This document shows positions 24,707 to 35,504 of a stretch of DNA of 53,858 nt, piece by piece. Position numbers and translations under genes: made by a program. Each line of letters starts with the position of its first letter. Position 1 is the first letter of the stretch. The notes under the pieces are model-generated. The model saw only the letters and a list, made by a program, of their open reading frames with translations. It made no database searches and had not been told where the DNA came from. Origin of the DNA: Acidobacteriota bacterium (lineage in GTDB: Bacteria > Acidobacteriota > Holophagae > Holophagales > Holophagaceae); the NCBI GenBank assembly GCA_021802985.1, contig JAJZQW010000007.1:1-53858 (forward strand), in the 5' to 3' direction.

Positions 24707-25960
24707 ATGAGCACCCCCATCCATCGCCGTCGCGTGGCCATCACCGGCATGGGGACCGTGAACCCCTGCGGGCTCACGGTCGCCGAAACCTGGGACAACC
24801 TCCTGGCTGGCCGCAGCGGCATTGCGCCCATCGACCGCTTCGATGTGTCGGAGTTCGCCTGCAAGATCGCGGGGCAGGTGAAGGGCTACAATCCGGATTT
24901 GTTCATCGACAAGAAGGAACAGAAGAAGATGGACATCTTCATCCAGTACGCCCTGGGCGCGGCCCACGAGGCCTGGGTGGATGCGGGCCTGGACCAGGTA
25001 TCGTTCACCAAGGCCGAACGGGAGCTGTTCGGCGTCTACATCGGGAGCGGCATCGGCGGTCTCAGCACCATCTGGGAGGAGGCCAACGGCTACCGCGGCC
25101 CGCGCCGCACCAGCCCCTTCTTCATCCCGAGCCTGATCATCAACCTGGCCAGCGGCCAGGCCAGCATCAAGTACGGCCTGCAGGGCCCCAACAGCGCCGT
25201 GGCGACGGCCTGCGCCACCGGCGCCCACGCCATCGGTGATGCGGCCCGGCTCATCGCCTTCGGCTACGCGGACCGGATGATGGCCGGCGGCAGTGATTCG
25301 GTGATCAACCAGCTGGGGGTGGGCGGTTTCGCCGCCATGCGGGCCCTCAGCACCCGGAACGACGAACCGGAGCGCGCCTCCCGCCCCTTCGACCTGGACC
25401 GGGACGGCTTCGTCATGAGCGAGGGTGCCGGCATCGTCATCCTGGAGGAATACGAACTGGCGAAGGCCCGCGGCGCAAAGATCTATGCCGAGCTGGCTGG
25501 CTATGGCATGAGCGGGGATGCCAATCACATCACTGCTCCGGCGCCCGAGGGCGAGGGCGGACAGCGCGCCATGCGGGCGGCCCTCAAGGATGCCGGCCTT
25601 GCGCCGGAACAGGTGGGCTACATCAACATGCACGGTACCAGCACCCCCATGGGCGACAAGCTGGAGTGCGTGGCCATCCAGCGGGTCTTCGGGGACCACG
25701 CCAAGCGCATCAAGGTGAGCAGCACCAAGTCCATGCACGGCCACCTGCTGGGTGCCGCTGGAGGGCTTGAAACCATCGTGGCCGCCCTGGCGGTGAAGAC
25801 CGGGAAGATCCCCCCGACCATCAACGTGGACCACCAGGACCCCGAGTGCGAGCTGGATGTCACGCCCAACGTGGCGGGCACCTTCGACGCCGAATACTCC
25901 ATGAACAATGGCTTCGGATTCGGCGGTACCAACGGCTGCCTGATCCTCCGGAGAGCCTGA
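24707..25960 (+). CDS. fabF: 3-oxoacyl-ACP synthase II
   Basis: A 417-residue condensing enzyme that extends acyl-ACP with malonyl-ACP. The catalytic Cys169 lies in [14 protein letters not shown], His309 in [12 protein letters not shown], and Lys341 plus His346 in [16 protein letters not shown], the C-H-H triad of FabF with its supporting lysine. The glycine-rich C-terminus ([15 protein letters not shown]) is intact. Length is normal. It follows the acpP terminator by 60 bases, so it depends on read-through or on an unseen promoter. Confidence 0.97.
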   Translation: MSTPIHRRRVAITGMGTVNPCGLTVAETWDNLLAGRSGIAPIDRFDVSEFACKIAGQVKGYNPDLFIDKKEQKKMDIFIQYALGAAHEAWVDAGLDQVSFTKAERELFGVYIGSGIGGLSTIWEEANGYRGPRRTSPFFIPSLIINLASGQASIKYGLQGPNSAVATACATGAHAIGDAARLIAFGYADRMMAGGSDSVINQLGVGGFAAMRALSTRNDEPERASRPFDLDRDGFVMSEGAGIVILEEYELAKARGAKIYAELAGYGMSGDANHITAPAPEGEGGQRAMRAALKDAGLAPEQVGYINMHGTSTPMGDKLECVAIQRVFGDHAKRIKVSSTKSMHGHLLGAAGGLETIVAALAVKTGKIPPTINVDHQDPECELDVTPNVAGTFDAEYSMNNGFGFGGTNGCLILRRA

Positions 25961-25988
25961 CCCGCCCCCAGAAGGAATCCAGAGGTAT

Positions 25989-26471
25989 TCAGTGCCGCGG
26001 CGGTTCCAGGGCCTTCTTCAAGTCCTTGGCATCGACCTTGGACAGCGGCAGGGGGCCGCCCTTGGCGACACCATTGGCCTCGGCGCCCTTGTCGGCTCCG
26101 TGGGCCTGCTGGTCCTTGCGGACGCAGACACCCTGCAGGGTGCCGCCTTCGTCCACCACAAGGGAGCCCACTTCCACGTCGCCCTCCACGTAGCCGGTGC
26201 CGTGGATCTCAAGGCATTCGGCGATCTTCATGACGCCTTCGGCCCGTCCTGTGACGATCAGGTGCTTGGCGAAGACGGTCCCCTTCACCAGCCCGCCGGG
26301 GGCGATGGACACCTCGCCGGTGGAATGGATGGTCCCGTCCACGGTGCCTTCGATGCGGAGGCTCCGGGCCCCGGTGTGGATCTCGCCGGTGAAGGTCACA
26401 TCCTTGCCCAGCAGGGAATGGATCGCCGGGGCGGAATCGGGCTTCTTGGTGCTGTTGCGGAAAACGGCCAT
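25989..26471 (-). CDS. Bactofilin
   Basis: A 160-residue bactofilin, a polymer-forming cytoskeletal protein made of a right-handed beta-helix. The core is about residues 15-120 (GKDVTFTGEIHTGARSLRIE, GTVDGTIHSTGEVSI, LEIHGTGYVEGDVEVGSL) with short disordered tails. The ATG at 26471 has AGGAG ahead of it. The gene lies eight bases after an M23 peptidase, the pairing seen for CcmA/Csd1 and BacM/LmdC-type systems, where bactofilin positions wall hydrolysis to set cell shape. Confidence 0.93.
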   Translation of the reverse strand: MAVFRNSTKKPDSAPAIHSLLGKDVTFTGEIHTGARSLRIEGTVDGTIHSTGEVSIAPGGLVKGTVFAKHLIVTGRAEGVMKIAECLEIHGTGYVEGDVEVGSLVVDEGGTLQGVCVRKDQQAHGADKGAEANGVAKGGPLPLSKVDAKDLKKALEPPRH

Positions 26472-26479
26472 GGGGACTC

Positions 26480-27484
26480 CTAGGACTGCTTGCCAAGGGC
26501 ACTGAGCCATTGGCGCTGGAGCTTGAGGTAGGGGGTGGGATTGACGGGCTTTCCATCGATCCGTACTTCGTAGTGCAGGTGGACGCCGGTCGCGTTGCCG
26601 GAACGGCCCATGACGCCCAGGATATCGCCGCGGCTCACCTTCTGCCCGACGTGGACTTCCACATGATCCATGTGGGCGTAGAGGGTTTCGATGTCGGGGG
26701 TGTGGCGCACGACGACGCCATAGCCGTAGCGGTCCATCCAGCCGGCCTCCTCGACCACGCCATCGGCGGTGACCTGGATGGGCGTGTCCAGGGCGTTGGC
26801 GATGTCCAGGCCGCTGTGATACCCCAACAACCCGTCCCCGACCTCGTTCCCCTTGGAGAACGGTGAGATGCGCACGCCGAAACCCGAACTCAGGTACCCG
26901 GCCGTGGGAGGAATGGAGGGCGTGTGGGACCAGGCCAGGAGGACGGGTTCCAGGCGGGCCCGCACCACCTCGGCCTGCTGAGCCGTCCGGTCCAGTTCCT
27001 CCTGGAGGCGGGAGAGGCGCTGCTGGGTGCCTGGCGGGAGCGGGGTTGGGGCTGGCAGGCTGGGGCGGATGGTTGAACCGTGAGGGAGCGAGGAACCCGG
27101 CGGTGGAATGGCCGGCGCCGGTCCCTTGGGATCCAGCAGTTTCAATAGCTCCGTATGCTGCTGGCGGAGGGTTTCCATCTCCGTTTCCAGTTCATGGGCC
27201 TGGCCCAGGGTGGAACGCAGCTGCTCCTGTTGCCGGCGCGTTTCCTGCTGGAGCCGGCTGAAGCTCATGATCTTCTTGGTGGCCCAGAAGCCGTACCCGG
27301 ATCCAATCATGGCCAGGGCGGAAAATCCGGCCATCACTCCCACGATCCAGACCATGAGCCGGCGGGTGAGGGACCAGCGGAAGGTCCGGTGGCTGAAGAC
27401 CACCATGACCGTTAACCAGCGCCCGGAATCCGGGCGGCTGGACCGCAAGGCGAGACGTCGTTCTGGTTGGGTGGACATGGTCAT
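26480..27484 (-). CDS. Membrane-anchored M23-family murein endopeptidase
   Basis: A 334-residue protein with a short cytoplasmic head, one transmembrane helix (about 43-64), a coiled coil (about 73-117), a proline-rich linker and a second coiled coil (about 155-180). A C-terminal LytM/M23 domain follows. The zinc ligands are His223 and Asp227 (GYHSGLD) and His304 in HLHYEV; His271 is catalytic. All are present, so it should cut peptidoglycan cross-links in the periplasm. It precedes the bactofilin gene, implying a shape-control pair. The start may be at 27478 instead. Confidence 0.9.
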   Translation of the reverse strand: MTMSTQPERRLALRSSRPDSGRWLTVMVVFSHRTFRWSLTRRLMVWIVGVMAGFSALAMIGSGYGFWATKKIMSFSRLQQETRRQQEQLRSTLGQAHELETEMETLRQQHTELLKLLDPKGPAPAIPPPGSSLPHGSTIRPSLPAPTPLPPGTQQRLSRLQEELDRTAQQAEVVRARLEPVLLAWSHTPSIPPTAGYLSSGFGVRISPFSKGNEVGDGLLGYHSGLDIANALDTPIQVTADGVVEEAGWMDRYGYGVVVRHTPDIETLYAHMDHVEVHVGQKVSRGDILGVMGRSGNATGVHLHYEVRIDGKPVNPTPYLKLQRQWLSALGKQS

Positions 27485-27538
27485 CCAGCATACCTGGGCA
27501 GAGCCGAGGTTGCGAATCGGCTTCTTACAACCAAGGAT

Positions 27539-28564
27539 CTAGGCGGAGGCCAGGAACGTGTGGGATAGCCACCACTCAAGGGCATGGCCTGTAAAAAAAA
27601 CCAGCCCTACCAGGCTATTCAGCGTGAAGAAGGCCTGGTCGATCCGGGAAAGATCGCCCCTCCTCACGAGCCACTGCTCGCGGAACAGCATCGCCGCCAC
27701 CGCCACCCAGCCCAGCCAGGCCACCACGTGCGAATCCATGAGCAGGTTGAACTGGGCCCAGCAGGCCAGGGCCGCGAGGTGGAGCAGGCGGGACAGAAGG
27801 AGGGCGCGACGGGTGCCGAGGCGGGCTGGGATCGAGTGGAGTCCCTGGCCGCGATCAAAGGCCTGGTCCTGGAGGGCGTAGAGGATGTCGAATCCGGCCG
27901 TCCAGGCCAGCACACCGCCCGACAGCCAGAGGGCTGGGGCTTCGATGTGCCCCGACACGGCGATCCAGGCCCCCAGCGGCGCGCCGGACAGCGACAGCCC
28001 GAGCACCACGTGGGCCCAGGACGTGAACCGCTTGCAGAGCGAGTAGCCCAGGATGATCAGCAGGGCCAGGGGAGACAGCGCCCAGGTCAGGGGCCCCAGC
28101 GCCCCCGCCGCCACGCCAAACAGCACGATGCCGGCGCCCAGCAGCGCCAGGGCACCGGCCCGGGAGACCCGGCCCGCAGGCAGGGCCCGGGTCGCCGTGC
28201 GAGGGTTCTCCGCATCGATATCCGCGTCCACCAGCCGGTTGAAGGTCATGGCCGATGTGCGGGCCCCCACCATCGCCGCCAGGATCCAGAGCGAGATCCG
28301 CAGCGGGGGAATGCCCTGGGCCGCCGCCAATCCCCCCAGCAGCGCGAAGGGGAGCGCAAAGACGGTGTGCTCGAACTTGATCATCTCCGAGAGCTCGATC
28401 AGGTTGTCGATGACACCTGCCTTTTCAATGTTTCCAGCCTGCCCCTGAACCGGGTCGGAACCAGGCTCCGGGGCAGGGTCAGTGGGGCCAATCGCAGGTG
28501 CGCCGGGGGGCACCAGGGGTCGGGTGGGGGTGGGGAGCGGGGCTTCGGGTTCCATCCCTGACAT
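27539..28564 (-). CDS. UbiA-family prenyltransferase (menaquinone type)
   Basis: A 341-residue polytopic membrane enzyme that attaches a polyprenyl chain to an aromatic ring. The first Asp motif NRLVDADIDAENPRT and the second region LYALQDQAFDRGQGLHSIP are conserved. The 45-residue proline-rich N-terminal tail is unusual and its function unknown. The sequence resembles MqnP of the futalosine menaquinone route, but 4-hydroxybenzoate transferases share these motifs. The start may be three codons downstream. It diverges from a cysteine desulfurase gene. Confidence 0.87.
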   Translation of the reverse strand: MSGMEPEAPLPTPTRPLVPPGAPAIGPTDPAPEPGSDPVQGQAGNIEKAGVIDNLIELSEMIKFEHTVFALPFALLGGLAAAQGIPPLRISLWILAAMVGARTSAMTFNRLVDADIDAENPRTATRALPAGRVSRAGALALLGAGIVLFGVAAGALGPLTWALSPLALLIILGYSLCKRFTSWAHVVLGLSLSGAPLGAWIAVSGHIEAPALWLSGGVLAWTAGFDILYALQDQAFDRGQGLHSIPARLGTRRALLLSRLLHLAALACWAQFNLLMDSHVVAWLGWVAVAAMLFREQWLVRRGDLSRIDQAFFTLNSLVGLVFFTGHALEWWLSHTFLASA

Positions 28565-28620
28565 GATCGTACGGTTCTCCTGGCTTGTCTCGGGAGAGGA
28601 GGATCTGATTCGATGTGTGC

Positions 28621-29772
28621 ATGGACCTGACCTACCTTGATCACAATGCGACCACGCCCCTGGATCCGGAGGCCTTCGAGGCCATGCGGCCCTGGTTCAT
28701 GGAGCGTTTCGGCAACGCCAGCTCGGCCTACGCCCTGGGAAACCTTTCGGATGGCGCCCTCGTGGCGGCCCGGGAGCAGGCCGCCGCCCTGGTGGGCGCC
28801 AGTCCCGCGGAAGTGGTCTTCAATTCCGGGGGCACCGAGGGCCTGAACCACGTGTTCCGCGGGGTCTTCGAGGCCTTCCCGCTGAAGCGCCACCTGGTGA
28901 CGACCGCCGTGGAGCATCCCGCCGTGCGGGCCCTGGTGGTCTGGTGGAAGGCCCAGGGTGGAGAGGCGACTGATCTCGGCGTGGATGGCGACGGTCGGCT
29001 GGATCTGGCGGAACTGGCGGCGGCGCTCCGCCCGGACACGGCCCTGGTGAGCGTGATGGCCGCCAACAACGAGAGCGGGGTGGTGTTCCCGGCAGCGGAA
29101 GTGGGCCGGATCGTGCGGAGCCACGGCGCCCTCTTCCATGTGGACGCCACCCAGGCCGCGGGGAAGATGCCCGTGGATGCGGCGGCCTGGGGCGCGGACC
29201 TGCTCAATCTGAGTGGGCACAAGTTCCACGGCCCGAAGGGGACGGGCCTGCTCTTCCTCCGTCGGGGGGTGCGCCTGAAGCCGCTCATGCTGGGGGGCTC
29301 CCAGGAACGGGGCCGGCGCGGGGGCACGGAGAACGTGCCGGGGCTGGTGGGCTTGGGCAAGGCCGCGGAACTGGCCCTGGCGCGGCTGCCGGAGATGGAC
29401 CGCGTGCGGACCCTGCGGGATCGGTTCGAGGCGGAACTGGCCGCACGGGTAACCGATCTGCGCATCCACGGCGCGGGCGCCGATCGCCTGCCCAACACCA
29501 GCCTCGTGGGTTTCGCCGGTCTGGAGGGCGAGGCGCTGCAACTGAAGCTGGCCGAGCACGGCATCTGCGTCTCCACGGGCAGCGCCTGCAGTACGGGCAT
29601 GCGTGAGCCCAGTCATGTGCTGCGGGCGATGCAGGTGCCCGAGGCCTTCGCCCACGGCACGGTGCGGTTCAGCCTGGGTCGGACCACCACAGAGGATCAG
29701 ATCGGCCGGGTACTGGACCGCCTACCGGGGATCGTGGCAGAGCTAAGGAACCTCACGTCCCTGGGACGCTGA
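28621..29772 (+). CDS. Cysteine desulfurase, NifS/IscS type
   Basis: A pyridoxal-phosphate enzyme of about 383 residues that removes sulfur from cysteine for iron-sulfur clusters and thio-modified tRNA. The N-terminus YLDHNATTP is typical. The PLP lysine is Lys201 in LSGHKFHGPKG, and the persulfide cysteine is Cys323 in STGSACSTG. The loop at the cysteine resembles group I enzymes. The GTG at 28615 has better spacing from the GAGGAGG than the ATG chosen. No iscU or iscA lies next to it. Its 3' end overlaps the convergent hydrolase by 20 bases. Confidence 0.95.
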   Translation: MDLTYLDHNATTPLDPEAFEAMRPWFMERFGNASSAYALGNLSDGALVAAREQAAALVGASPAEVVFNSGGTEGLNHVFRGVFEAFPLKRHLVTTAVEHPAVRALVVWWKAQGGEATDLGVDGDGRLDLAELAAALRPDTALVSVMAANNESGVVFPAAEVGRIVRSHGALFHVDATQAAGKMPVDAAAWGADLLNLSGHKFHGPKGTGLLFLRRGVRLKPLMLGGSQERGRRGGTENVPGLVGLGKAAELALARLPEMDRVRTLRDRFEAELAARVTDLRIHGAGADRLPNTSLVGFAGLEGEALQLKLAEHGICVSTGSACSTGMREPSHVLRAMQVPEAFAHGTVRFSLGRTTTEDQIGRVLDRLPGIVAELRNLTSLGR

Positions 29773-30736
29773 GCAATTCCCCCAGGTAGTGTTCCAGCGC
29801 GTAGGGCAGCCACCGGTGGCCAGGCAGGTCGCGGCTCAGGTAGCCCATGTGGCCGCCGTGGTCCTCCAGGTGGAGATGGACCCTGGCGGAGCGGACCGCC
29901 TCGGCGTGGTGCTGCCAGGGGATGAAGGGATCGTCCTTGGACTGGAGGATCACCGTGGGCACCGAAATCTTGGCCAGGTGGTCCCGGGCCGAGCAGCGGT
30001 GGTAGTAGTCCTCCCGGTCGCGCAGACCAATGGCCGGGGCGGTGTAGGCGTTGTCGAAGTCGTGGAGGGTCATCCAGGGGCGGGTGCGATAGATGTCGGG
30101 GATGAGGCCATCCGCCACACGTTCGTGGATGGCGCGGCGGCAGCGCTTCACGAAGCGCAGATCGTAGAGCCGGTTCAGGCCGGTCTTGATGAGCACGGCG
30201 CAGCTTTCCAGATCGATGGGCGGGTTCACGGCGATGGCCAGATCCGGCTTGGGGAGCGGGGTGCCGAGGCCATCCCCGAGGTTGAGGAGCAGGGCATTGG
30301 CCGACAGCGAGTAGCCCACGGCCACCTGTCTCAGGGCGGGATATCGCTCTCGGGCGGCGGCAAAGACGGCGCCAAGGTCGTCCGCGGAACCGCTGTGGTA
30401 GGGCCTTTTCGCGAGGCCACGGCCTTCTCCACAACCCCGGTGGTTCAGGGTCCAGACATGGTGGCCCAACCTTCGGGCCAGGGCCACCGTGCGGCGGACG
30501 TAGTGGGCCTGATCATCCCCGCCAAGTCCATGGAAGACCAGCACCAGCACCCCGGATTCGCCCGGGTAGTGCCGACCCGCCAACTGGTCGCCATCGGCCA
30601 GGGGAATCCGGAAGGGTTGCGAGGGGTGGCCGGGCGACTCCCCCGGCAGGTAGTTCCCCAGGATGGTCTGCAGGTGCCCGTTGGCGGCCCAGCGAGGCGG
30701 ATGGCAGGCGAGCGGTGGGCCCTGGAGCGTCAGCAT
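29753..30736 (-). CDS. Alpha/beta hydrolase, YheT/EMB8 family
   Basis: A 327-residue alpha/beta-fold hydrolase. It has the YheT opening RWAANGHLQTILGNYLP, the oxyanion segment LVFHGLGGDDQAHYVRR, a nucleophile elbow GYSLSANALLL (Ser), an acid residue in LQSKDDPFIPW, and the late His in EDHGGHMGYL. Members are likely carboxylesterases of unknown substrate. The ATG at 30736 lies within a perfect 22-base palindrome, which may regulate its translation or transcription. Upstream on the same strand is a gene for an exported protein of unknown function. Confidence 0.88.
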   Translation of the reverse strand: MLTLQGPPLACHPPRWAANGHLQTILGNYLPGESPGHPSQPFRIPLADGDQLAGRHYPGESGVLVLVFHGLGGDDQAHYVRRTVALARRLGHHVWTLNHRGCGEGRGLAKRPYHSGSADDLGAVFAAARERYPALRQVAVGYSLSANALLLNLGDGLGTPLPKPDLAIAVNPPIDLESCAVLIKTGLNRLYDLRFVKRCRRAIHERVADGLIPDIYRTRPWMTLHDFDNAYTAPAIGLRDREDYYHRCSARDHLAKISVPTVILQSKDDPFIPWQHHAEAVRSARVHLHLEDHGGHMGYLSRDLPGHRWLPYALEHYLGELLSVPGT

Positions 30737-30750
30737 GGGCCCATGCTGAC
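30729..30750. promoter_or_regulatory. Perfect 22-bp palindrome over a start codon
   Basis: GTCAGCATGGG (30729-30739) is followed directly by its exact inverse complement (30740-30750). The start codon of the YheT-like hydrolase lies in it. As RNA it would form a nine-pair hairpin with a GGCC loop that hides the start codon. As DNA it could be an operator for a dimeric protein. Confidence 0.65.
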
Positions 30751-30755
30751 AGCTC

Positions 30756-31301
30756 TCAGTCGATCCGCTTGAACACGAGCTTGTAGCTGAACGGGTTGTC
30801 GAGTTTTGGATGGGTGTAGGTGACCTCAAGGGCCAGGCTACCGCCATCCTTGCGCATGGAGTAGACGTATTTGAGGGTGTAGCCGTCCCCCTGGAGGGTC
30901 TGGATCATGGTGGGCCCGTCCTTGGTGAGGGTGGCCTTGAAGACCTCGTCGTCGCTGCGCTTCCAGTCGGAGACGGTGCCATCCGTGGCCGTGTCGATGG
31001 GCCGCTCCCGGCCGAGGGTCACCGTGAAGCTGTCCCCGGAAAGGATGTCGAGCTTGTCGAACCGCTTGCAGGCGTTCTGCAACTTCTTCTTCCAGTAGAG
31101 GCGCAGGGCGAAGTTCATGTCCTTCACCTGGTCGTCGATCTGCGCATCCACGTTGTCGCTCTTCGCGGCCACCAGGCTCCACTCGCCGTCCCAGTCCACC
31201 TTGGGGGCCTGGGTGGCGCCGGCGGTGGCCGCAGGCTTGGCCTTCTGGGCGGCGAGGGGCAGGGCCAGCAGGCAGGACAGGAAAAGGGGGCCTGGACGCA
31301 T
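30756..31301 (-). CDS. Exported protein of unknown function
   Basis: A 181-residue protein with a clear signal peptide (residues 1-18, LFLSCLLALPLAAQ). The mature part has alternating strands (KATLTKDGPTMIQTLQGDG, TLKYVYSMRKDGGSLALEVTY) resembling a lipocalin-like or beta-barrel fold of periplasmic proteins. AGGAG lies before the ATG. A much longer open frame continues upstream of this start, antisense to the malic enzyme gene, but it is a compositional artefact. No named family recognised. Confidence 0.8.
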   Translation of the reverse strand: MRPGPLFLSCLLALPLAAQKAKPAATAGATQAPKVDWDGEWSLVAAKSDNVDAQIDDQVKDMNFALRLYWKKKLQNACKRFDKLDILSGDSFTVTLGRERPIDTATDGTVSDWKRSDDEVFKATLTKDGPTMIQTLQGDGYTLKYVYSMRKDGGSLALEVTYTHPKLDNPFSYKLVFKRID

Positions 31302-31481
31302 CGAAGCTCCTGGTGGATGGGTTCCTGGAGCGTACACCGGCAGGGCCGTGCCTGGAAATATGCCGATGTAATCGGGGCAACGAACCTCGTGTATTGATGA
31401 CCTTCTAGGCATGATCAAGGGACGGCGGTGTAAGCTGGGGGGTCCAGCCCGGAAGGGCCCCCCATAGCGAGGAGTGTGGCG

Positions 31482-33734
<2,253 letters not shown>

Positions 33735-33758
33735 CTTTCGGCCATCGGCTGTCAGTGT

Positions 33759-33780
33759 GCGGGGGCCCTTGGGCCCCCGC
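33759..33780 (+). terminator. GC-rich hairpin after maeB
   Basis: GCGGGGGCCC (33759-33768) pairs perfectly with GGGCCCCCGC (33771-33780). It sits 25 bases after the maeB stop. The T-run is missing (GTTATGCTC follows), so termination may be partial or factor-dependent. Confidence 0.6.
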
Positions 33781-33810
33781 GTTATGCTCTGGAGGCCATG
33801 GAGGTGGGGC

Positions 33811-34194
33811 ATGTACTACATCGTCGAATCCAGAAAACCATTCGAGCAGGCTGCGGCGGATCTGGAGGCTGCCGTGAGGGCCGGCGGATTCGGGCTGCTC
33901 CATGTCCATGACTTAGGCAATACGCTGCGCGGCAAGGGCCTCCCCTTCACGGAGCAGTGCCGGGTCTTCGAGGTATGTAATCCGAGCCAGGCCGCCAAGG
34001 TCCTGGGCCTGGACCTGCGCCTGAACATGGCGCTCCCCTGCCGGATTTCCGTTTACACCGAGCAGGGCGGTACTAGGATCGGACTCATCCGGCCGGTGGA
34101 GATGCTCGCGGGATTCACGCAGGACGCGGCCCTGGTTCCCATCGCCCAGGAAGTGGAGGCGGCGCTGATCCAGATGGTGGATGCCGCTCGTTGA
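33811..34194 (+). CDS. DUF302-family protein
   Basis: A 127-residue soluble protein of the DUF302 family. It shows the typical opening (SRKPFEQAAADLEAAVRAGGFGLLHVHDL), the CRVFEVCNPSQAAKVL strand-helix, and the CRISVYTEQGGTRIGLI core. GGAGG lies ahead of the ATG. DUF302 proteins form small alpha/beta dimers of unknown role, often near redox or sulfur genes. Two cysteines sit at the central strand (CRVFEVC). It converges with the SirB1-like gene. Confidence 0.85.
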   Translation: MYYIVESRKPFEQAAADLEAAVRAGGFGLLHVHDLGNTLRGKGLPFTEQCRVFEVCNPSQAAKVLGLDLRLNMALPCRISVYTEQGGTRIGLIRPVEMLAGFTQDAALVPIAQEVEAALIQMVDAAR

Positions 34195-34215
34195 GGTTGG
34201 GACATCCTCGGGATA

Positions 34216-35007
34216 TCAGACTTTCAATTGCTGCATCCAGGCCTGGATCTCCGGATCGGGCTCGGGACTGAGGCGGAGGGCCTCCAGAAGATCATCGAGG
34301 GCGGGACCAGGCTCGTCCCGCTGGAGGTGAACGAAGGCCCGCTCCTTCCGGGGGCGGGGATTGGCTGGATCCAGCAGGATGAGATGCGTGCCGGTCCACA
34401 ACGCCTCCTCCCAGTGCGCTGCGTGCAGGTAGCGGAGGTGGAGGTTCCTTACCAGCCGGACCAGGATCTGGCGGTCCAGCGTGGGACTCAGCATGGCTGG
34501 ATGGAAGGCGACCTTGCCCCCGGTGGCGCCTGACACCAGCTCGGACCCGCGTTCCTCGCCCACGGGGCGGCCGCCGTGGAAGGGATCGAAACACAGCAGC
34601 CCCAGGTCATGGCGCAGCGCCACGATGAAGTGGCCGGGCAGGCCCACCCCTACGGCGTCGAAGCCCATGCGTCGGGCCAGGTCCACCCACAGGATGGAGA
34701 GAACAATGGGGAGCCCCCGGCGGCGCTCCAGCACGTTCGGGAGAAGGGCGTTTTCCGGCGCATCGTAGGTGGCCCGGTCTCCGTCGAACCCCAACTCCGT
34801 AAAGAGCAGGTGGTTCAGGGCATCCAGGGCCTTGTGCGTGTTCCAGGGCAGGGGCATGCGCCCGGCGAGGAGGAAGGCCCACTCATTCAGTTGCATGACC
34901 ACGTGGGCCGGGTCGGGATCATCCAGGGCCGGGGCCACGGCATGGACCGCGCCTTCCGCGAGATTCCGACATTCCGGATCGGTCTGGAGATACTCCAGCA
35001 GGGACAT
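34216..35007 (-). CDS. SirB1/transglutaminase-like protein with TPR tail
   Basis: A 263-residue protein of the SirB1 (YchA) family. The N-terminal transglutaminase-like region includes NHLLFTELGFDGDRATYDAP and RRRGLPIVLSILWVDLARRMG, then GLPGHFIVAL and DPFHGG. The usual catalytic cysteine of transglutaminases is not present; family members are thought to be non-enzymatic. The C-terminal part has TPR-like helices (RYLHAAHWEEALWTGTHLILLDP). Its ATG overlaps the TGA of the gene upstream (TGATG), so translation is coupled. It is the third gene of an operon headed by a SpoIIE phosphatase. Confidence 0.85.
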   Translation of the reverse strand: MSLLEYLQTDPECRNLAEGAVHAVAPALDDPDPAHVVMQLNEWAFLLAGRMPLPWNTHKALDALNHLLFTELGFDGDRATYDAPENALLPNVLERRRGLPIVLSILWVDLARRMGFDAVGVGLPGHFIVALRHDLGLLCFDPFHGGRPVGEERGSELVSGATGGKVAFHPAMLSPTLDRQILVRLVRNLHLRYLHAAHWEEALWTGTHLILLDPANPRPRKERAFVHLQRDEPGPALDDLLEALRLSPEPDPEIQAWMQQLKV

Positions 35008-35504
35008 CAGCGCCGCCGGAGCCAGGCGCGCACGATCCAGGCCAGGCCGAGCAGACCGAGCGCCGCCCAGGACCACCGCTGCCAGGTGTCCGTGGCGCCT
35101 TGGACCTTCCGGGCCTCCTCGGCCTTGCGGGCATTCTCCTCGATGGAGATCTTGGAACGGGCCTCCCGGGCGTCCTTCACGGCCTTCTTCTCGGAATCCC
35201 GGGTGGCCTGGAGTTCCTTGGCCACGGCGTCCTGGTCGTCCTCCTGGAGGCGCAGCGTGGCGACCCGCTGGAGGTGGGGGCGCCGCTGAAGGCGGTGGTG
35301 GAGGGGCACCGTGTCACTGTCGTCCTGGGGCTGGGAGGAGTCCTGACCCGAGTCCAGGCTGTCGGCCAGGTCCTGGATATCCGACCGGAGATCCCCGATC
35401 AGCTGGTTCTGCTGGTGGAGCTGCACGCCCTGGATCCACAGGAGACCCAGCTGAAGGACGAGCAGCAACGGGACGACCCATCCCAGGGTGGAACGGTGTG
35501 GCAT
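35007..35504 (-). CDS. Bitopic membrane protein with central coiled coil, unknown function
   Basis: A 165-residue protein: an N-terminal membrane helix (about 8-25), a coiled-coil region with many Gln, Asp and Arg (about 28-135, including LQATRDSEKKAVKDAREARS), a second membrane helix (about 145-160) and a basic end. I recognise no family. It is fused by overlaps to the SpoIIE phosphatase upstream (35504) and the SirB1-like protein downstream (35007), suggesting that the three act in one pathway at the membrane. Confidence 0.75.
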   Translation of the reverse strand: MPHRSTLGWVVPLLLVLQLGLLWIQGVQLHQQNQLIGDLRSDIQDLADSLDSGQDSSQPQDDSDTVPLHHRLQRRPHLQRVATLRLQEDDQDAVAKELQATRDSEKKAVKDAREARSKISIEENARKAEEARKVQGATDTWQRWSWAALGLLGLAWIVRAWLRRR

